Part shown: positions 1-9,531 of the stretch, piece by piece
Numbering within the stretch: the first letter of the stretch is position 1
How the letters are laid out: each line of letters starts with the position of its first letter
Assembly: GCF_016735595.1 (NCBI RefSeq)
Contig: NZ_JAERRB010000001.1
Coordinates: 248,001 to 312,000, forward strand
Direction of reading: 5' to 3'
Length of the DNA: 64,000 bases
From: Chryseolinea lacunae
Lineage (GTDB): Bacteria > Bacteroidota > Bacteroidia > Cytophagales > Cyclobacteriaceae
The notes under the pieces: model-generated
Told to the model about the DNA's origin: nothing
Databases searched by the model: none
Seen by the model: the letters and a program-made list of their open reading frames with translations, nothing else
Program-made: the position numbers and the translations under genes

Positions 1-553
1 CTTTCACGCCGGGGTAACGGGCGGTCCAAGCAAATTGCTGAGCCACAAGCTCGATCACTTCCGCATCTTTCGAAGCAGGTCCGGTGATGTCGTTCCAGGC
101 ACGCAGACCGGTGAAGATCAACACCGCCAACACGATGGCCGGAATGATGGTCCAGGCCAATTCGAGGTAGTGATTGTCGGGGAAATATTTCGCTTTGCGT
201 CCTACTTTGTATTGATACTGGTAGATGAACACAAACATGATGATGCTGATGATCACAAACGCTGCCACGGTCACCCACATGGTGATCCAGAACAGTTTGT
301 CGGTGACTTTGCCGTGCTCGGAAGCGATGGGCAGCGTGTATTCATGAAAGCGGGTGATCGAGTACCAGAAGAACAGAATCAAGCTTCCGACCAGGAACAC
401 GATGAAAAGCGCGGCGTTCACTTTGTTCGCCGTACTTGACTTTTCGTCAACCACACCTCCTTTAGCAATGGCTACCAGGTTGCTCACCCGGAAGATCATA
501 TACAAGATCCCCAGAACCAGAACAACACCAAGAATAATAATCAAACTCGTCAT
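1..553 (-). CDS. coxB: Cytochrome c oxidase subunit II, N-terminal part (cut by left edge)
   Basis: Subunit II of a haem-copper oxidase, which takes electrons from cytochrome c through a CuA centre. About 184 codons are visible and the frame stays open to the window edge, so the CuA domain lies outside. Hydrophobic segments are seen at residues 3-20, 47-63, 89-110 and 133-149. The last two form the usual membrane hairpin, with the family signature LELAWTIIPAIVL after a YQYQYKVGRKA linker and a QQFAW motif at the start of the cupredoxin part. The ATG at 551-553 lies 15 bp beyond the actF stop, so it is the last visible gene of the act operon. In this phylum oxidase genes commonly follow alternative complex III genes. 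Confidence 0.9.
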   Translation of the reverse strand, partial: MTSLIIILGVVLVLGILYMIFRVSNLVAIAKGGVVDEKSSTANKVNAALFIVFLVGSLILFFWYSITRFHEYTLPIASEHGKVTDKLFWITMWVTVAAFVIISIIMFVFIYQYQYKVGRKAKYFPDNHYLELAWTIIPAIVLAVLIFTGLRAWNDITGPASKDAEVIELVAQQFAWTARYPGVK

Positions 554-568
554 ATCAGTATCTATACA

Positions 569-1966
569 TTAAATGTGGTGATGAAGACTTTCTTGTAACA
601 TCGGATCGTTCTTGCCGTACAAAGGCAATTTCGTCAAACTATTCAGCACAACCAGCAGGAACACGGCCGCGAAGATGATGAACACACCGATCTCCAAAAA
701 CCCTACTGCTCCATCGTGCTTCATAACACCGGGCGTCACCATGTTGAAAAAGTCGAACCAGTGTCCAACGATGACGATGGGGCAAACCACCTTCAGCATC
801 GACAGGTGTCGCTTCGCGTCCCGTGTCATGAACAACAGGAACGGCAACACGAAATTCACTATGATATTCAGATAGAAGATCCAGCTGTAGGGGCTGTTGT
901 TCATGCGCTCTACGAAGTATACTGTTTCTTCAGGAATGTGTGCGTAATAGATCAGCAGGAATTGTGCGAACCAGATGTAGGTCCAGAAAATCGAGAAGGC
1001 AAACACAAACTTGCCCAGGTCGTGAAGGTGATTGGCGTTCACGATCTTGAGGTAGCCGGCGCTCTTCAAATGGGCAGCGATCAGCGTGATCACGGCCAGG
1101 CCTGTCACCCACCAGCTGGCAAACACATACCAACCGAACATGGTGCTGAACCAGTGTGTGTCGATGCTCATCACCCAATCCCAGGCGGCAATGGATGAGC
1201 TTGCTCCGAAGAACACGAGGAACCAGGCAGACGTGCCGCGGTTTCTGTGCCAGAAAGAAGTTGTGCCTTCAATGTCTTCGGCGATGATGTTCTTGCGCAG
1301 GCTCAGGAAGAACCAGTACCACAAACCAAAGAACAACAACATGCGAATGATGAAGAATGCGGGGAACGTTCCGCCGGCCAAGGGCCAGAAAAAGAACGGT
1401 GCTTTTTTATTGATGATTTTATCAAACTGAGGTCCACCTTCCTGATAGAGGTAAGAATGTGTCCAATGGAAAACGTCGTGTTTGGTAATGAACCACAAGG
1501 CCAGCATCAGCAAACCTGCAAAGGGAATCCAGGTGCCCATGGCCAACGCAATGCGCTTCACGCCTACTGACCAGCCGGCCTGTGCGGCATATTGAATGGC
1601 TACGAAAAACAGACCGATAAGACCAAGGCCTGTGAAGTATACGTTGTTCATCCAAAGTGTGGTGAACAGTCTTTTTACCCAATAGGTAGTTTCGTGGTGC
1701 TCACCGCCTTCGGCATGATGGCCTTCGGAAGCTGCTGCACCGTGTTCGGCACTGGCTACCATGTCGTGCGATGTCGCTACAGCTGCATGGTGCTCAGTTG
1801 CTCCCGCGCCGTGCTCTTCGCCACCGCCGGAAGGACCCTTCATTGCGAATAAAAGTCCTATAACGAAGAAGAGAACACCAACACCCAATAAGATGTAGAG
1901 CTTCGTCCGCGTCTCTGGCCTAAATACATAATGTTCTTCCGTTACTTCTACTTGATGATGAGCCAT
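569..1966 (-). CDS. actF: Alternative complex III, quinone-binding membrane subunit ActF
   Basis: Integral membrane subunit of the quinol:cytochrome c oxidoreductase (alternative complex III), 465 residues. It has a short cytoplasmic start, a first helix near residues 24-42, a His/Ala/Glu-rich loop at about 50-92 and roughly ten further hydrophobic helices, ending in a His-rich tail. ActF is a paralogue of ActC but lacks part of the NrfD-like pattern. Position and order (after ActE, before coxB) match known act operons. The ATG at 1964-1966 is the natural start, 48 bp after actE. The His-rich loop (many HH pairs) is unusual in amount and could bind metal, but that is inference. Confidence 0.88.
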   Translation of the reverse strand: MAHHQVEVTEEHYVFRPETRTKLYILLGVGVLFFVIGLLFAMKGPSGGGEEHGAGATEHHAAVATSHDMVASAEHGAAASEGHHAEGGEHHETTYWVKRLFTTLWMNNVYFTGLGLIGLFFVAIQYAAQAGWSVGVKRIALAMGTWIPFAGLLMLALWFITKHDVFHWTHSYLYQEGGPQFDKIINKKAPFFFWPLAGGTFPAFFIIRMLLFFGLWYWFFLSLRKNIIAEDIEGTTSFWHRNRGTSAWFLVFFGASSSIAAWDWVMSIDTHWFSTMFGWYVFASWWVTGLAVITLIAAHLKSAGYLKIVNANHLHDLGKFVFAFSIFWTYIWFAQFLLIYYAHIPEETVYFVERMNNSPYSWIFYLNIIVNFVLPFLLFMTRDAKRHLSMLKVVCPIVIVGHWFDFFNMVTPGVMKHDGAVGFLEIGVFIIFAAVFLLVVLNSLTKLPLYGKNDPMLQESLHHHI

Positions 1967-2014
1967 TGTTTTATCGTTATCCGTTTCTGTTCTACGTTTT
2001 GCTTGCGTATCGTC

Positions 2015-2683
2015 TTATTTCTGGAGGGTCTTCACGTATTTGGCGATCTTCCAGCGGTCTTCGGGGCTGATCTGCGATCCGTGTGCCCACATCAGGCCTT
2101 TGCCCATGGTGATCACGTGGAAAATGTGTCCTTCGCTCACACCTTTCAGCGCGTCGCTGGTGAGGTTGGCCACACCGTTGTAGGTGGAGCGTTCTTTCTC
2201 TTCGCCATTCACGTCGATCTTCACACCACCGGCAGCAACTTTGCCGTCGCCTTTGCCTTTTGCACCGTGGCAATGGTCGCAATAGGTTTCATACAATACT
2301 TTTCCGTCGGCAATAACGGCTGCCGAAGAATCCAAAGGGTTTTTCACATTGGCGGCAGCATAAGCCAGGCTGTCTTTGCCAAGGCGATAGGGCAACCATC
2401 CCTGCTTGTTGCGCGACACCGTGTGCGGGGCAGGCTCGCGCATGTTCATGTGATAGGGGTTATACAAATTCGAGTTAAAGAATTCCGCATGACCGTTGGG
2501 ATATTCAATAGACGTTACCCAACGTCCGGCCTCTTCGTCAACGATCTGAGAATAGGGTTCGTAGGCCACGGAGTGATACATGTTGGGAGCATATTCTGTT
2601 CCCTGGTTATCACCACCGGCACCGCAGGATGTTAACAGGGCGGCGGCAGAAAATGCTACGAACAATGTGGATAGACAGCGCAT
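2015..2683 (-). CDS. actE: Alternative complex III, monohaem cytochrome c lipoprotein ActE
   Basis: Monohaem cytochrome c subunit of alternative complex III. The start chosen is the ATG at 2681-2683, because it places a lipoprotein signal directly at the N-terminus: a hydrophobic stretch followed by the lipobox LLTSC. An in-frame ATG at 2719 would add 12 residues inside the actD gene and spoil the signal peptide. A CDHCH haem-binding motif (CxxCH) sits in the second half, followed by a Gly/Lys-rich stretch, and a later Met (ITMGKGLM) is a likely sixth haem ligand. A lipid-anchored periplasmic protein that passes electrons towards cytochrome oxidase fits the family. Confidence 0.88.
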   Translation of the reverse strand: MRCLSTLFVAFSAAALLTSCGAGGDNQGTEYAPNMYHSVAYEPYSQIVDEEAGRWVTSIEYPNGHAEFFNSNLYNPYHMNMREPAPHTVSRNKQGWLPYRLGKDSLAYAAANVKNPLDSSAAVIADGKVLYETYCDHCHGAKGKGDGKVAAGGVKIDVNGEEKERSTYNGVANLTSDALKGVSEGHIFHVITMGKGLMWAHGSQISPEDRWKIAKYVKTLQK

Positions 2684-2699
2684 AGTATATATTCTCGGA

Positions 2700-3230
2700 T
2701 TATTCAAAACTCTTTTCATTCACTTCACTTGCTCCGGCAGCTTTCAGGATGCTGGCGATTTCTGCTTTGCTCTTGCCGTGGTTCAGGTCCAGGTCGATGG
2801 CCATCACGTGTTTGTCGTCGGTGCTGCGCACGTCGAACTGGCGGGGCCAGCGATACGGCTTCAGATCACTCACGATCATGAACGTGGCCACCATGCCCAG
2901 GGCCGACAACAACACCGTGAGCTCGAAGGTCACGGGGATGAAGGGAGGCAACGACACAAAGTTCTTTCCACCAATGATCATGGGCCAGTCGTAGCCCAAC
3001 ATCCAGATCTGCATGGTGAGGGCCAGGCTCGTGCCGGTCAAACCAAACAGGAAGGCAGCGATGGGAAGACGGCTTCTTTTATAGCCCAACACTTCGTCGA
3101 GGCCGTGTACGGGAAACGGAGAAAACACCTCGTGGATTTTCACACCGCTTTCTCTTACAGAAGTGACCCCGCTCAGCAGGACATCTTCGTCTTCAAATAC
3201 TCCTACTAAAAAATTTTTATCTGCGTCCAT
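2700..3230 (-). CDS. actD: Alternative complex III subunit ActD (DUF3341)
   Basis: Membrane subunit with a DUF3341-type core, 176 residues. It has a soluble N-terminus (FLVGVFEDEDVLLSGV), then two helices at about 55-77 and 98-120 joined by a short loop with the YDWPMIIGGKNF pattern typical of ActD, and a soluble C-terminal tail. It anchors the complex in the membrane and has no cofactor motif. It sits 22 bp after actC and just before actE, the standard order. The gene uses the ATG at 3228-3230. Confidence 0.88.
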   Translation of the reverse strand: MDADKNFLVGVFEDEDVLLSGVTSVRESGVKIHEVFSPFPVHGLDEVLGYKRSRLPIAAFLFGLTGTSLALTMQIWMLGYDWPMIIGGKNFVSLPPFIPVTFELTVLLSALGMVATFMIVSDLKPYRWPRQFDVRSTDDKHVMAIDLDLNHGKSKAEIASILKAAGASEVNEKSFE

Positions 3231-3252
3231 TGTCTCTATTTTAACAAGTGCA

Positions 3253-4641
3253 TTAATGATGCGTGTCGTCTGTTGTTTTTTCCGATCCTACCTTGATGAT
3301 GCTCTTCACTTCGGCCATGTTGATTACCGGGAAGAATTTGGCAAACAACAGGAAGGCACAGAAGAACAAACCAAAGGTGAACAGGTACTCCCCGATGTCA
3401 TACATGGTCGGGTGGAACATGGTCCAGCTCGAAGGGATGTAGTCGCGGTGCAGCGATGTCACGATGATTACAAAGCGCTCGAACCACATACCGATGTTCA
3501 CGATGATCGACAAGATGAAGGTTGCCGCGATGCTGGTTCTGATTTTCTTGATCCAGAAAAGCTGAGGCGAAATTACGTTACACGTCATCATCGACCAGTA
3601 GGCCCAGGCATAGGGACCTTGCACGCGGTTGTAGAAAGCATAACCTTCATATTCCACGCCCGAATACCACGAGATAAACAACTCGGTGATGTAGGCCACC
3701 CCTACTACCGAACCGGTTACGATGATGATGATGTTCATCAACTCGATGTGGTAGATGGTGATGTAATCTTCAAGTTTGAATACTACGCGGGTGATCAGCA
3801 AGAGGGTCAACACCATGGCGAACCCGGAGAAGATGGCACCGGCAACGAAGTATGGCGGGAAGATGGTCGTGTGCCATCCGGGGATGACAGACGTAGCAAA
3901 GTCCATGGATACGATCGTGTGAACCGAGAGCACGAGGGGTGTAGAAAGACCGGCGAGGATCAAGGCTACCGACTCGTAGCGCATCCAGGTTTTGGCACCG
4001 CCTTGCCAGCCAAAGCTGAGGGCGTTATACACTTCGGCGCGGATCTTGTTGCCTTGCACCACAGCACGGTCGCGGATGGTAGCAAAGTCAGGGATCAGAC
4101 CGATATACCAGAACACCAGCGATACGGTGAAGTATGTCGAGATGGCAAACACGTCCCACAACAGTGGCGAGTTGAAGTTTGCCCAGAGTGAACCAAATGC
4201 GTTTGGCAGGGGAAGTGCCCAATAGAAGCCCAGCCAGAGACGGCCCATGTGCATAAGCGGGAACGTGGCGGCGCAAATAACGGCGAAGATCGTCATGGCT
4301 TCTGCAGCACGGTTGATCGACATTCTCCAGCGCTGACGGAACAGCAACAAGATGGCCGAGATCAGTGTACCGGCGTGACCGATACCAACCCACCACACGA
4401 AGTTGGTGATGTCCCAGGCCCAACCTACGGTCTTGTTAAGACCCCACACACCGACGCCATGCCACAACAACGTGCACACGCAATAGAAGCCATAGGCAAA
4501 GAAAACAAAAGACACCGCCATGGCCATCCACCACATGCGGGTGGGCTTACCTTCCACCTGGCGGCTGATGTCGTGCGAAACATCGCCTACTGTCTTGCCA
4601 CCGGTTACCAGGGGATCACGAACTACTGACGTTACCTGCAT
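3253..4641 (-). CDS. actC: Alternative complex III, NrfD/PsrC-like membrane subunit ActC
   Basis: Quinol-oxidising membrane subunit of alternative complex III, 462 residues, NrfD/PsrC family. About ten hydrophobic helices are visible. The N-terminus is soluble with a [14 protein letters not shown] stretch, and the first helix begins near residue 38. Conserved features include the [15 protein letters not shown] segment and the MWFERFVII segment, where the Glu and Arg are typical of this family. The gene follows actB by 57 bp and precedes actD by 22 bp. ActC receives electrons from quinol and passes them to the iron-sulfur clusters of ActB. Confidence 0.9.
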   Translation of the reverse strand: MQVTSVVRDPLVTGGKTVGDVSHDISRQVEGKPTRMWWMAMAVSFVFFAYGFYCVCTLLWHGVGVWGLNKTVGWAWDITNFVWWVGIGHAGTLISAILLLFRQRWRMSINRAAEAMTIFAVICAATFPLMHMGRLWLGFYWALPLPNAFGSLWANFNSPLLWDVFAISTYFTVSLVFWYIGLIPDFATIRDRAVVQGNKIRAEVYNALSFGWQGGAKTWMRYESVALILAGLSTPLVLSVHTIVSMDFATSVIPGWHTTIFPPYFVAGAIFSGFAMVLTLLLITRVVFKLEDYITIYHIELMNIIIIVTGSVVGVAYITELFISWYSGVEYEGYAFYNRVQGPYAWAYWSMMTCNVISPQLFWIKKIRTSIAATFILSIIVNIGMWFERFVIIVTSLHRDYIPSSWTMFHPTMYDIGEYLFTFGLFFCAFLLFAKFFPVINMAEVKSIIKVGSEKTTDDTHH

Positions 4642-4698
4642 TTATATTAAAAGTTATCCGTTATAAACTTAATTCGATATTCGTTTTTCAGTTTCTGC

Positions 4699-7600
4699 TT
4701 ATGCTTTAGCAGCATCCTTGTTTCTCACCTTCGTCAGGTACCAGATGTTTGGCTTCACGCCAATTTCTTCCAACACCTGGTAGGCGCGCGGGTTGTCGGT
4801 GATCTTGTCGATGCGATGCGGGCGTTCCGGATCGGCAGGTCTGATCTTCAACAGCTTCGAGATTTTGCTTTCAGGATTGTTGATGTCGCCGAACACGATG
4901 GCTCCGGTAGAGCAAGATGCCTGGCAAGCAGTCACCACTTCGTCTTCCTGCATCGGTCTTCTTTCTTTCTTGGCGGTGAGTTTGCCAGACTGAATGCGTT
5001 GCACGCAGAATGAACATTTCTCCATCACACCGCGTGAACGAACGGTCACATCGGGGTTCAACACCATCTTGCCAAGGTCTGTGTTCATGGCGGGGTTAAC
5101 CGTTTCGAACTGCTTGTTGTCGTGGTATTTGAACCAGTTGAAACGTCTTACTTTATAGGGACAGTTGTTGGCACAATAGCGTGTACCGATACAACGGTTA
5201 TAGGTCATTTGGTTGAGACCTTCCGTGCTGTGCGTGGTTGCAGCCACAGGACACACGGTTTCGCAAGGTGCGTTGTTACAGTGTTGGCAGAGCATGGGCT
5301 GGAACACCACTTCAGGGTTTTCGGCAGCTTCTTCAATGCCTTTCCAATCGTCGATCTTCGCGTCGCTGCTGTAGTAGCGGTCGATGCGCAACCAGTGCAT
5401 TTCGCGACGGTTGATCACTTCTTCGCGACCTACCAGCGACACGTTGTTTTCTACGTTACACGCCACCACACAAGCGCCACAACCGATACACGTGTTCAGG
5501 TCTATGGCCATGCCCCAATGGTGATCTTTGTATTCGTGTCCTTTCCAGATGGAAACTTCGCCGGGTGCTACTTTGTGTTTAGGATCTGCCCAAGTCGAAA
5601 CCGTAGGATGGAAACTGCGGTCCCAATGTTTATCCTGGAATTTCTCCAGTGTTGTTTCCTGCACCACCGTTTCGCGACCCATGTAGGTGTTGTGCGTTTG
5701 GGTTTGTGCAATCTGATAGTCTTCGTTGGTTTTTTCGAACTTCACGTTGTTGAGTGTGTAGCTCAACGAACCGTTCACTGTTGCCAGGAGCGGGTAAACA
5801 TTTTGTCCGATGCCGTCGGCAACTTTACCGGCTTTCGTGCGGCCGTAGCCCACAGGGATACCGATGGTTCCAGGCGTTTGACCGGGCTGAACCAGCACGG
5901 GCACTTTCACGGGCTTCTTGCCTTCTACTGTTACAGTGAAATATTTGGTATTGCTTTCGGCGAAGTTGATGTCTTTTGCATCTTTCGGCGACACCGTCAC
6001 ATAGTGATCCCAAACGGCTTTTGTGATGGGGTCGGGAAGTTCTTGCAACAACGGGTTGTTGGCTTGCGATCCGTTGCCCACGTTGCCGCTCTCGTAGATC
6101 ACCAGCTCGAAGCCGGCCGATTTAGGTGTGCTGGCAATGGTGCTGGCGGCAGCATTCACGTCGCCGGCAAACGTCGGAACAACTGCTGCCGAAACGGTGG
6201 GCACTTCCAGGATACCGTCGTATAATGCTTTATCCCAGAAGCTTTGGAAGTCGGGTGTTCCTTTGTAGAACCAGGTCTTCCAGTTGCTTTGAACAAATTC
6301 GAAGTAGTCTGCATTTGCTTCGCCGCTCCACAGCAAGAGAGTTTCTTGTGCAGCACGCGTCTTGAAGATCGGCGTGATGGCGGGTTGGCCTAAGCTGTAG
6401 TGATTCAGTTTGGGCTCGGCGTCGTTCCACGCTTCGAGGAAGTGGTGATCCGGTGCGAGGTACTGAACCAGTGCGCCGGTTTCTTCTTCTTTGTAGCCTG
6501 TCGATACGGTGAGGGCAATGCCTTTGAGGGCTGCGCCAAGTTTTTCGCCTTCGGGGTGATCGTAAACCGGGTTACAGTTGTAGAAGATCACGCCGTCGAT
6601 TTTGCCACCTTCGGCTTCGCTCACAAACGCGGCCATGGCTGCGTCGTCGCCTTGACGGTAGTTCACCGGAAGGTTTACGTCGATGGTGGTGCCGTAGCTG
6701 CTGAGCAGGTCGTTGATGCCATTCACGATAATCTGGATCGACTTGTCGTTCGATCCGGCCACCACGAGGGCTTTGCCGCGGGCTGCCCACAGATCGTCGG
6801 CTGCCTTGGCTACGTTTTTGATTTTATCGTCGCCGCCGGAAACGGTAGGCTTGCCGGCTTTGGATGCAATGAGGTTATAAAGAGCAACCAGTGCTGCGCC
6901 TTCTTCCGAGGGTTTGATTTGTGTTCTGTAGTCGGCGTTGGCACCGGTGATCGAGAGGATAGACTCGAACTGGTAGTGACGCGACATTTCTCTCTTTTCT
7001 TCCGATACGTCGCGGGTGATGGCGTATTGCTTGGTGAACTCGATAGGCGAAATCCAGCTTCCGAGGAAGTCGGCGGCCACGCTCACAATCACACTCGCTT
7101 TGCTGAAGTCATAGGAAGGAATGAACGCTTTGCCAAAAGAGGCTTCGTTGGCTTTCAGGATTCCGTAGGCAGAGCTTTGATCGTATTGAACAACTTGCGT
7201 TGTAGGATATTTTGCTTTGAACTTTTCGATGGCCGCGCGGGTGCTGGGGCTCAGAATGGTGTTGCTAACGATGCGGATCTGGCCGCCTTTGCCGGCGATT
7301 TCGCTCAGCTTGGCTCCCACTTGTTTGTCGAGATCTTCCCAGGAAAGTTTTTCTCTCTTCTTTCCTTCGGCTGCTGCGCCGCGGGGGCCGGTGAGGCGGG
7401 AGTTGTCGTAGAGCGAAAGCAGGGAGGCTTCCACTTGCGCGCTGGTGCCGCCTTTGGTTACGGCCGAAAGGGCGTTGCCATCAATTTTGATGGGTCGGCC
7501 TTCGCGGGTCTTCACCACGATGCTGCAATAGTCGCCGCCGTTGGTGTAGGTCGAAGCGTAGTAGTTGGCGATGCTCGGATCGATTTCAACGGGCTTGTTC

Positions 7601-7815
7601 ACATACGGAATGGCCTTGCGGACAGGCGCTTCGCAGGCTGCCAGCGCTACCGCCGACACACCAAAGCCCATCATCTTCAAGAAATCCCTACGGGAGTGTC
7701 CCAGATCTTCTTCCGGCCCTGGCTGAGCAAATTCTTCGTGAGCATGCTTTACAAACTCCGGGTTGTTGGCCAGTTGCTCAATGCCTTTCCAGTATACCTT
7801 CTTTGATTCTTCCAT
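4699..7815 (-). CDS. actB: Alternative complex III, iron-sulfur subunit ActB (fused molybdoenzyme-like and ferredoxin-like domains)
   Basis: Largest periplasmic subunit, 1038 residues. A twin-arginine signal SRRDFL lies at residues 41-46, ahead of a hydrophobic stretch ending ALAAC at 57-61, which suggests Tat export and lipidation. Residues about 65-740 resemble a molybdopterin oxidoreductase fold; ActB is known to lack the cofactor. The last ~270 residues carry four Cys clusters: CIGCGACVVAC, CQHCNNAPCETVCP, CIGTRYCANNCP and CSFC. They are expected to hold one 3Fe-4S and three 4Fe-4S clusters. The fusion of both parts in one chain is normal for ActB. It lies 41 bp after actA. Confidence 0.92.
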   Translation of the reverse strand: MEESKKVYWKGIEQLANNPEFVKHAHEEFAQPGPEEDLGHSRRDFLKMMGFGVSAVALAACEAPVRKAIPYVNKPVEIDPSIANYYASTYTNGGDYCSIVVKTREGRPIKIDGNALSAVTKGGTSAQVEASLLSLYDNSRLTGPRGAAAEGKKREKLSWEDLDKQVGAKLSEIAGKGGQIRIVSNTILSPSTRAAIEKFKAKYPTTQVVQYDQSSAYGILKANEASFGKAFIPSYDFSKASVIVSVAADFLGSWISPIEFTKQYAITRDVSEEKREMSRHYQFESILSITGANADYRTQIKPSEEGAALVALYNLIASKAGKPTVSGGDDKIKNVAKAADDLWAARGKALVVAGSNDKSIQIIVNGINDLLSSYGTTIDVNLPVNYRQGDDAAMAAFVSEAEGGKIDGVIFYNCNPVYDHPEGEKLGAALKGIALTVSTGYKEEETGALVQYLAPDHHFLEAWNDAEPKLNHYSLGQPAITPIFKTRAAQETLLLWSGEANADYFEFVQSNWKTWFYKGTPDFQSFWDKALYDGILEVPTVSAAVVPTFAGDVNAAASTIASTPKSAGFELVIYESGNVGNGSQANNPLLQELPDPITKAVWDHYVTVSPKDAKDINFAESNTKYFTVTVEGKKPVKVPVLVQPGQTPGTIGIPVGYGRTKAGKVADGIGQNVYPLLATVNGSLSYTLNNVKFEKTNEDYQIAQTQTHNTYMGRETVVQETTLEKFQDKHWDRSFHPTVSTWADPKHKVAPGEVSIWKGHEYKDHHWGMAIDLNTCIGCGACVVACNVENNVSLVGREEVINRREMHWLRIDRYYSSDAKIDDWKGIEEAAENPEVVFQPMLCQHCNNAPCETVCPVAATTHSTEGLNQMTYNRCIGTRYCANNCPYKVRRFNWFKYHDNKQFETVNPAMNTDLGKMVLNPDVTVRSRGVMEKCSFCVQRIQSGKLTAKKERRPMQEDEVVTACQASCSTGAIVFGDINNPESKISKLLKIRPADPERPHRIDKITDNPRAYQVLEEIGVKPNIWYLTKVRNKDAAKA

Positions 7816-7856
7816 AAATCGTTATCGCGATGCGTTGACCGTAAATACTCTATATA

Positions 7857-9098
7857 TTAATAATGACACTTGGAACATTCCAATCCACCTTCATCCTCTA
7901 CCTTCATCGGTGTCTTCTTGGACTTGTTGTGCAGCTCTACAAGTTTGTCGTAGTAGGCGTTGCCTTTGGTGTTGACATCGGTCTTGCGATGGCAGTCGAT
8001 ACACCAGCCCATGGTCAGCAAAGAGTGCTGGCGAACCACGTCCATCGTTTCGATAGGACCGTGACATGTCTGACACTCCACACCCGCCACGTTCACGTGC
8101 TGCGAGTGATTGAAGTAGGCCAGGTCGGGAAGGTTGTGAATACGAACCCACTCGATAGGCTTCTTATTTTCCCAGGCGGCCGTGATCTTGGCAATTTCGC
8201 CTTCGCCGGTTTGAGTACCTGCCTTGATCTGGTTGTGACAGTTCATACAGATGTTTACCGAAGGAATGGTAGCGCTCTTGCCTTTCATGACACCGACGTG
8301 GCAATACTTGCAGTCGATCTCCATTTGGCCGGCGTGAATTTTATGCGAGAAAGCGATGGGTTGCTTGGGCGCGTAGCCCTGTTGAACTCCCACAGAATAC
8401 AATCCGTTGATCACCGCTTTGAATCCCAGCGAACCACACAGGAACACTACGATGAAGATGAAACCCGAACTGCGGGTAACCGAACCGAACGTGATGGGTG
8501 AGTTAACAATTTCTTTGTCCTCTTCCGAAAGCTCCTTCTGATCGAGGAAACGCTTGAGGGCCGAAACGAGGAAACCTAAAATAACCAGCAACAACACCAG
8601 GATGAGGAGCATGCCTCCGAGGATGACGTTGAGGTAGGTTGACGAAACGCCACCACCGTCAGACTGACCTGGCGTAGGCGTAGGAACTTTTTTCGCATCC
8701 TCCTTCTTCTCCGTCTCTGCTTTGACGTAGGCGAGGATGTTCATGATGTCCTCGTCTTTAAACGACGAAAACGCCGTCATCTGCGTTTTGTTGTACTGGT
8801 TGTAAAGTTTGTTGGCATAGTCGTCTCCACTCGCGATAACGCCGGAGGAGTTCTTCACAAACGACTTGATCCAGTCGATGGAAGGGGCGCGGTTGTAGAC
8901 GTCTTGCAACGCCGGGCCCACTAACTGCGTTTTCACTCTGTGACAGGCCTTACAATTCGCATTAAACAAGGCTTCACCTGCGCTGATAGCAGCGGGCTCT
9001 GTGGAAATATCCTGAGCGTTAGAAGTGAAACTGAGAAATGCGAAAACGAAAACCAGGGAGAGGAACTTGCAAGCGGAGGAGATAAAATTTCTATTCAT
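7857..9098 (-). CDS. actA: Alternative complex III, multihaem cytochrome c subunit ActA with an extra N-terminal cytochrome domain
   Basis: Multihaem cytochrome c subunit. With the ATG at 9096-9098 the protein begins with a clear signal peptide ending near SNAQD. The upstream in-frame ATG at 9185 is rejected because it lies beyond the promoter at 9134-9164. Six CxxCH motifs are seen: CKACH in an N-terminal cytochrome c domain, then, after a transmembrane segment around residues 160-185, CKYCH, CMNCH, CQTCH, CIDCH and CSKCH in the ActA core. The core alone matches the family's five haems, so this is a mono- plus pentahaem fusion, known in other Bacteroidota. It is the first gene of the operon. 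Confidence 0.9.
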   Translation of the reverse strand: MNRNFISSACKFLSLVFVFAFLSFTSNAQDISTEPAAISAGEALFNANCKACHRVKTQLVGPALQDVYNRAPSIDWIKSFVKNSSGVIASGDDYANKLYNQYNKTQMTAFSSFKDEDIMNILAYVKAETEKKEDAKKVPTPTPGQSDGGGVSSTYLNVILGGMLLILVLLLVILGFLVSALKRFLDQKELSEEDKEIVNSPITFGSVTRSSGFIFIVVFLCGSLGFKAVINGLYSVGVQQGYAPKQPIAFSHKIHAGQMEIDCKYCHVGVMKGKSATIPSVNICMNCHNQIKAGTQTGEGEIAKITAAWENKKPIEWVRIHNLPDLAYFNHSQHVNVAGVECQTCHGPIETMDVVRQHSLLTMGWCIDCHRKTDVNTKGNAYYDKLVELHNKSKKTPMKVEDEGGLECSKCHY

Positions 9099-9531
9099 GT
9101 TTGGTTCAGTGTCCGTTTTCAAAACAAGCGGCACAAATCTACTATCGGAACTCATTTTTTCAAATTTATTTAGGCCGTTGCACAATAAATTATGAGGATT
9201 TTTGACCCCATTTTAAAACCTGCGAAAGGTAATTAGGGAATGCTTCTGAGAGGCTAAATTCGAAGAATATCAGTGTAATTTAGAATCATTACAAATTGAA
9301 ACGGCGTGCTTTTCACCACTCGTTTTGTCAATTTTTCACCCACACCTACACAAGGGCAACGGAGGTCCGGGAACTTTTCGATTTTGCCAACGATGGCAGA
9401 CCGGATGTGCGGCTGATTTCGGTTTTGAGCTGCTTCACGCACACACATTCAACGCCACGTCCGCCTTTCGCGCCTTCAAACACTACGGCAAGTCAGGTGC
9501 GATCAAACTAAAAGACAACGGCGGCACAGTC
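9099..9531. other. Non-coding stretch upstream of actA
   Basis: About 430 bp between the actA start and the end of the DUF2400 gene. It holds the act promoter at 9134-9164. Beyond that, at 9180-9531, nothing definite is seen: no convincing gene, no hairpin with a T-run and no repeat. Short open frames here lack a plausible start context and match nothing recognised. Confidence 0.6.
9134..9164 (-). promoter_or_regulatory. Bacteroidota-type promoter of the act-cox operon
   Basis: Read on the minus strand this is TTTG, 19 bases, then TAGATTTG: a full match to the Bacteroidota primary-sigma consensus (TTTG near -33 and TAnnTTTG near -7). The expected start of transcription is around 9127, giving a leader of about 30 nt before the actA ATG at 9098. 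This also decides the actA start. Confidence 0.72.

Noticed and set aside
35-572. Plus-strand frames opposite coxB
   Set aside because: They lie antisense to a clear cytochrome oxidase subunit II reading frame and have no family pattern.
5122-7806. Long plus-strand frames opposite actB (up to 468 codons)
   Set aside because: Shadows of the biased codon use of actB; no motif, no start context.
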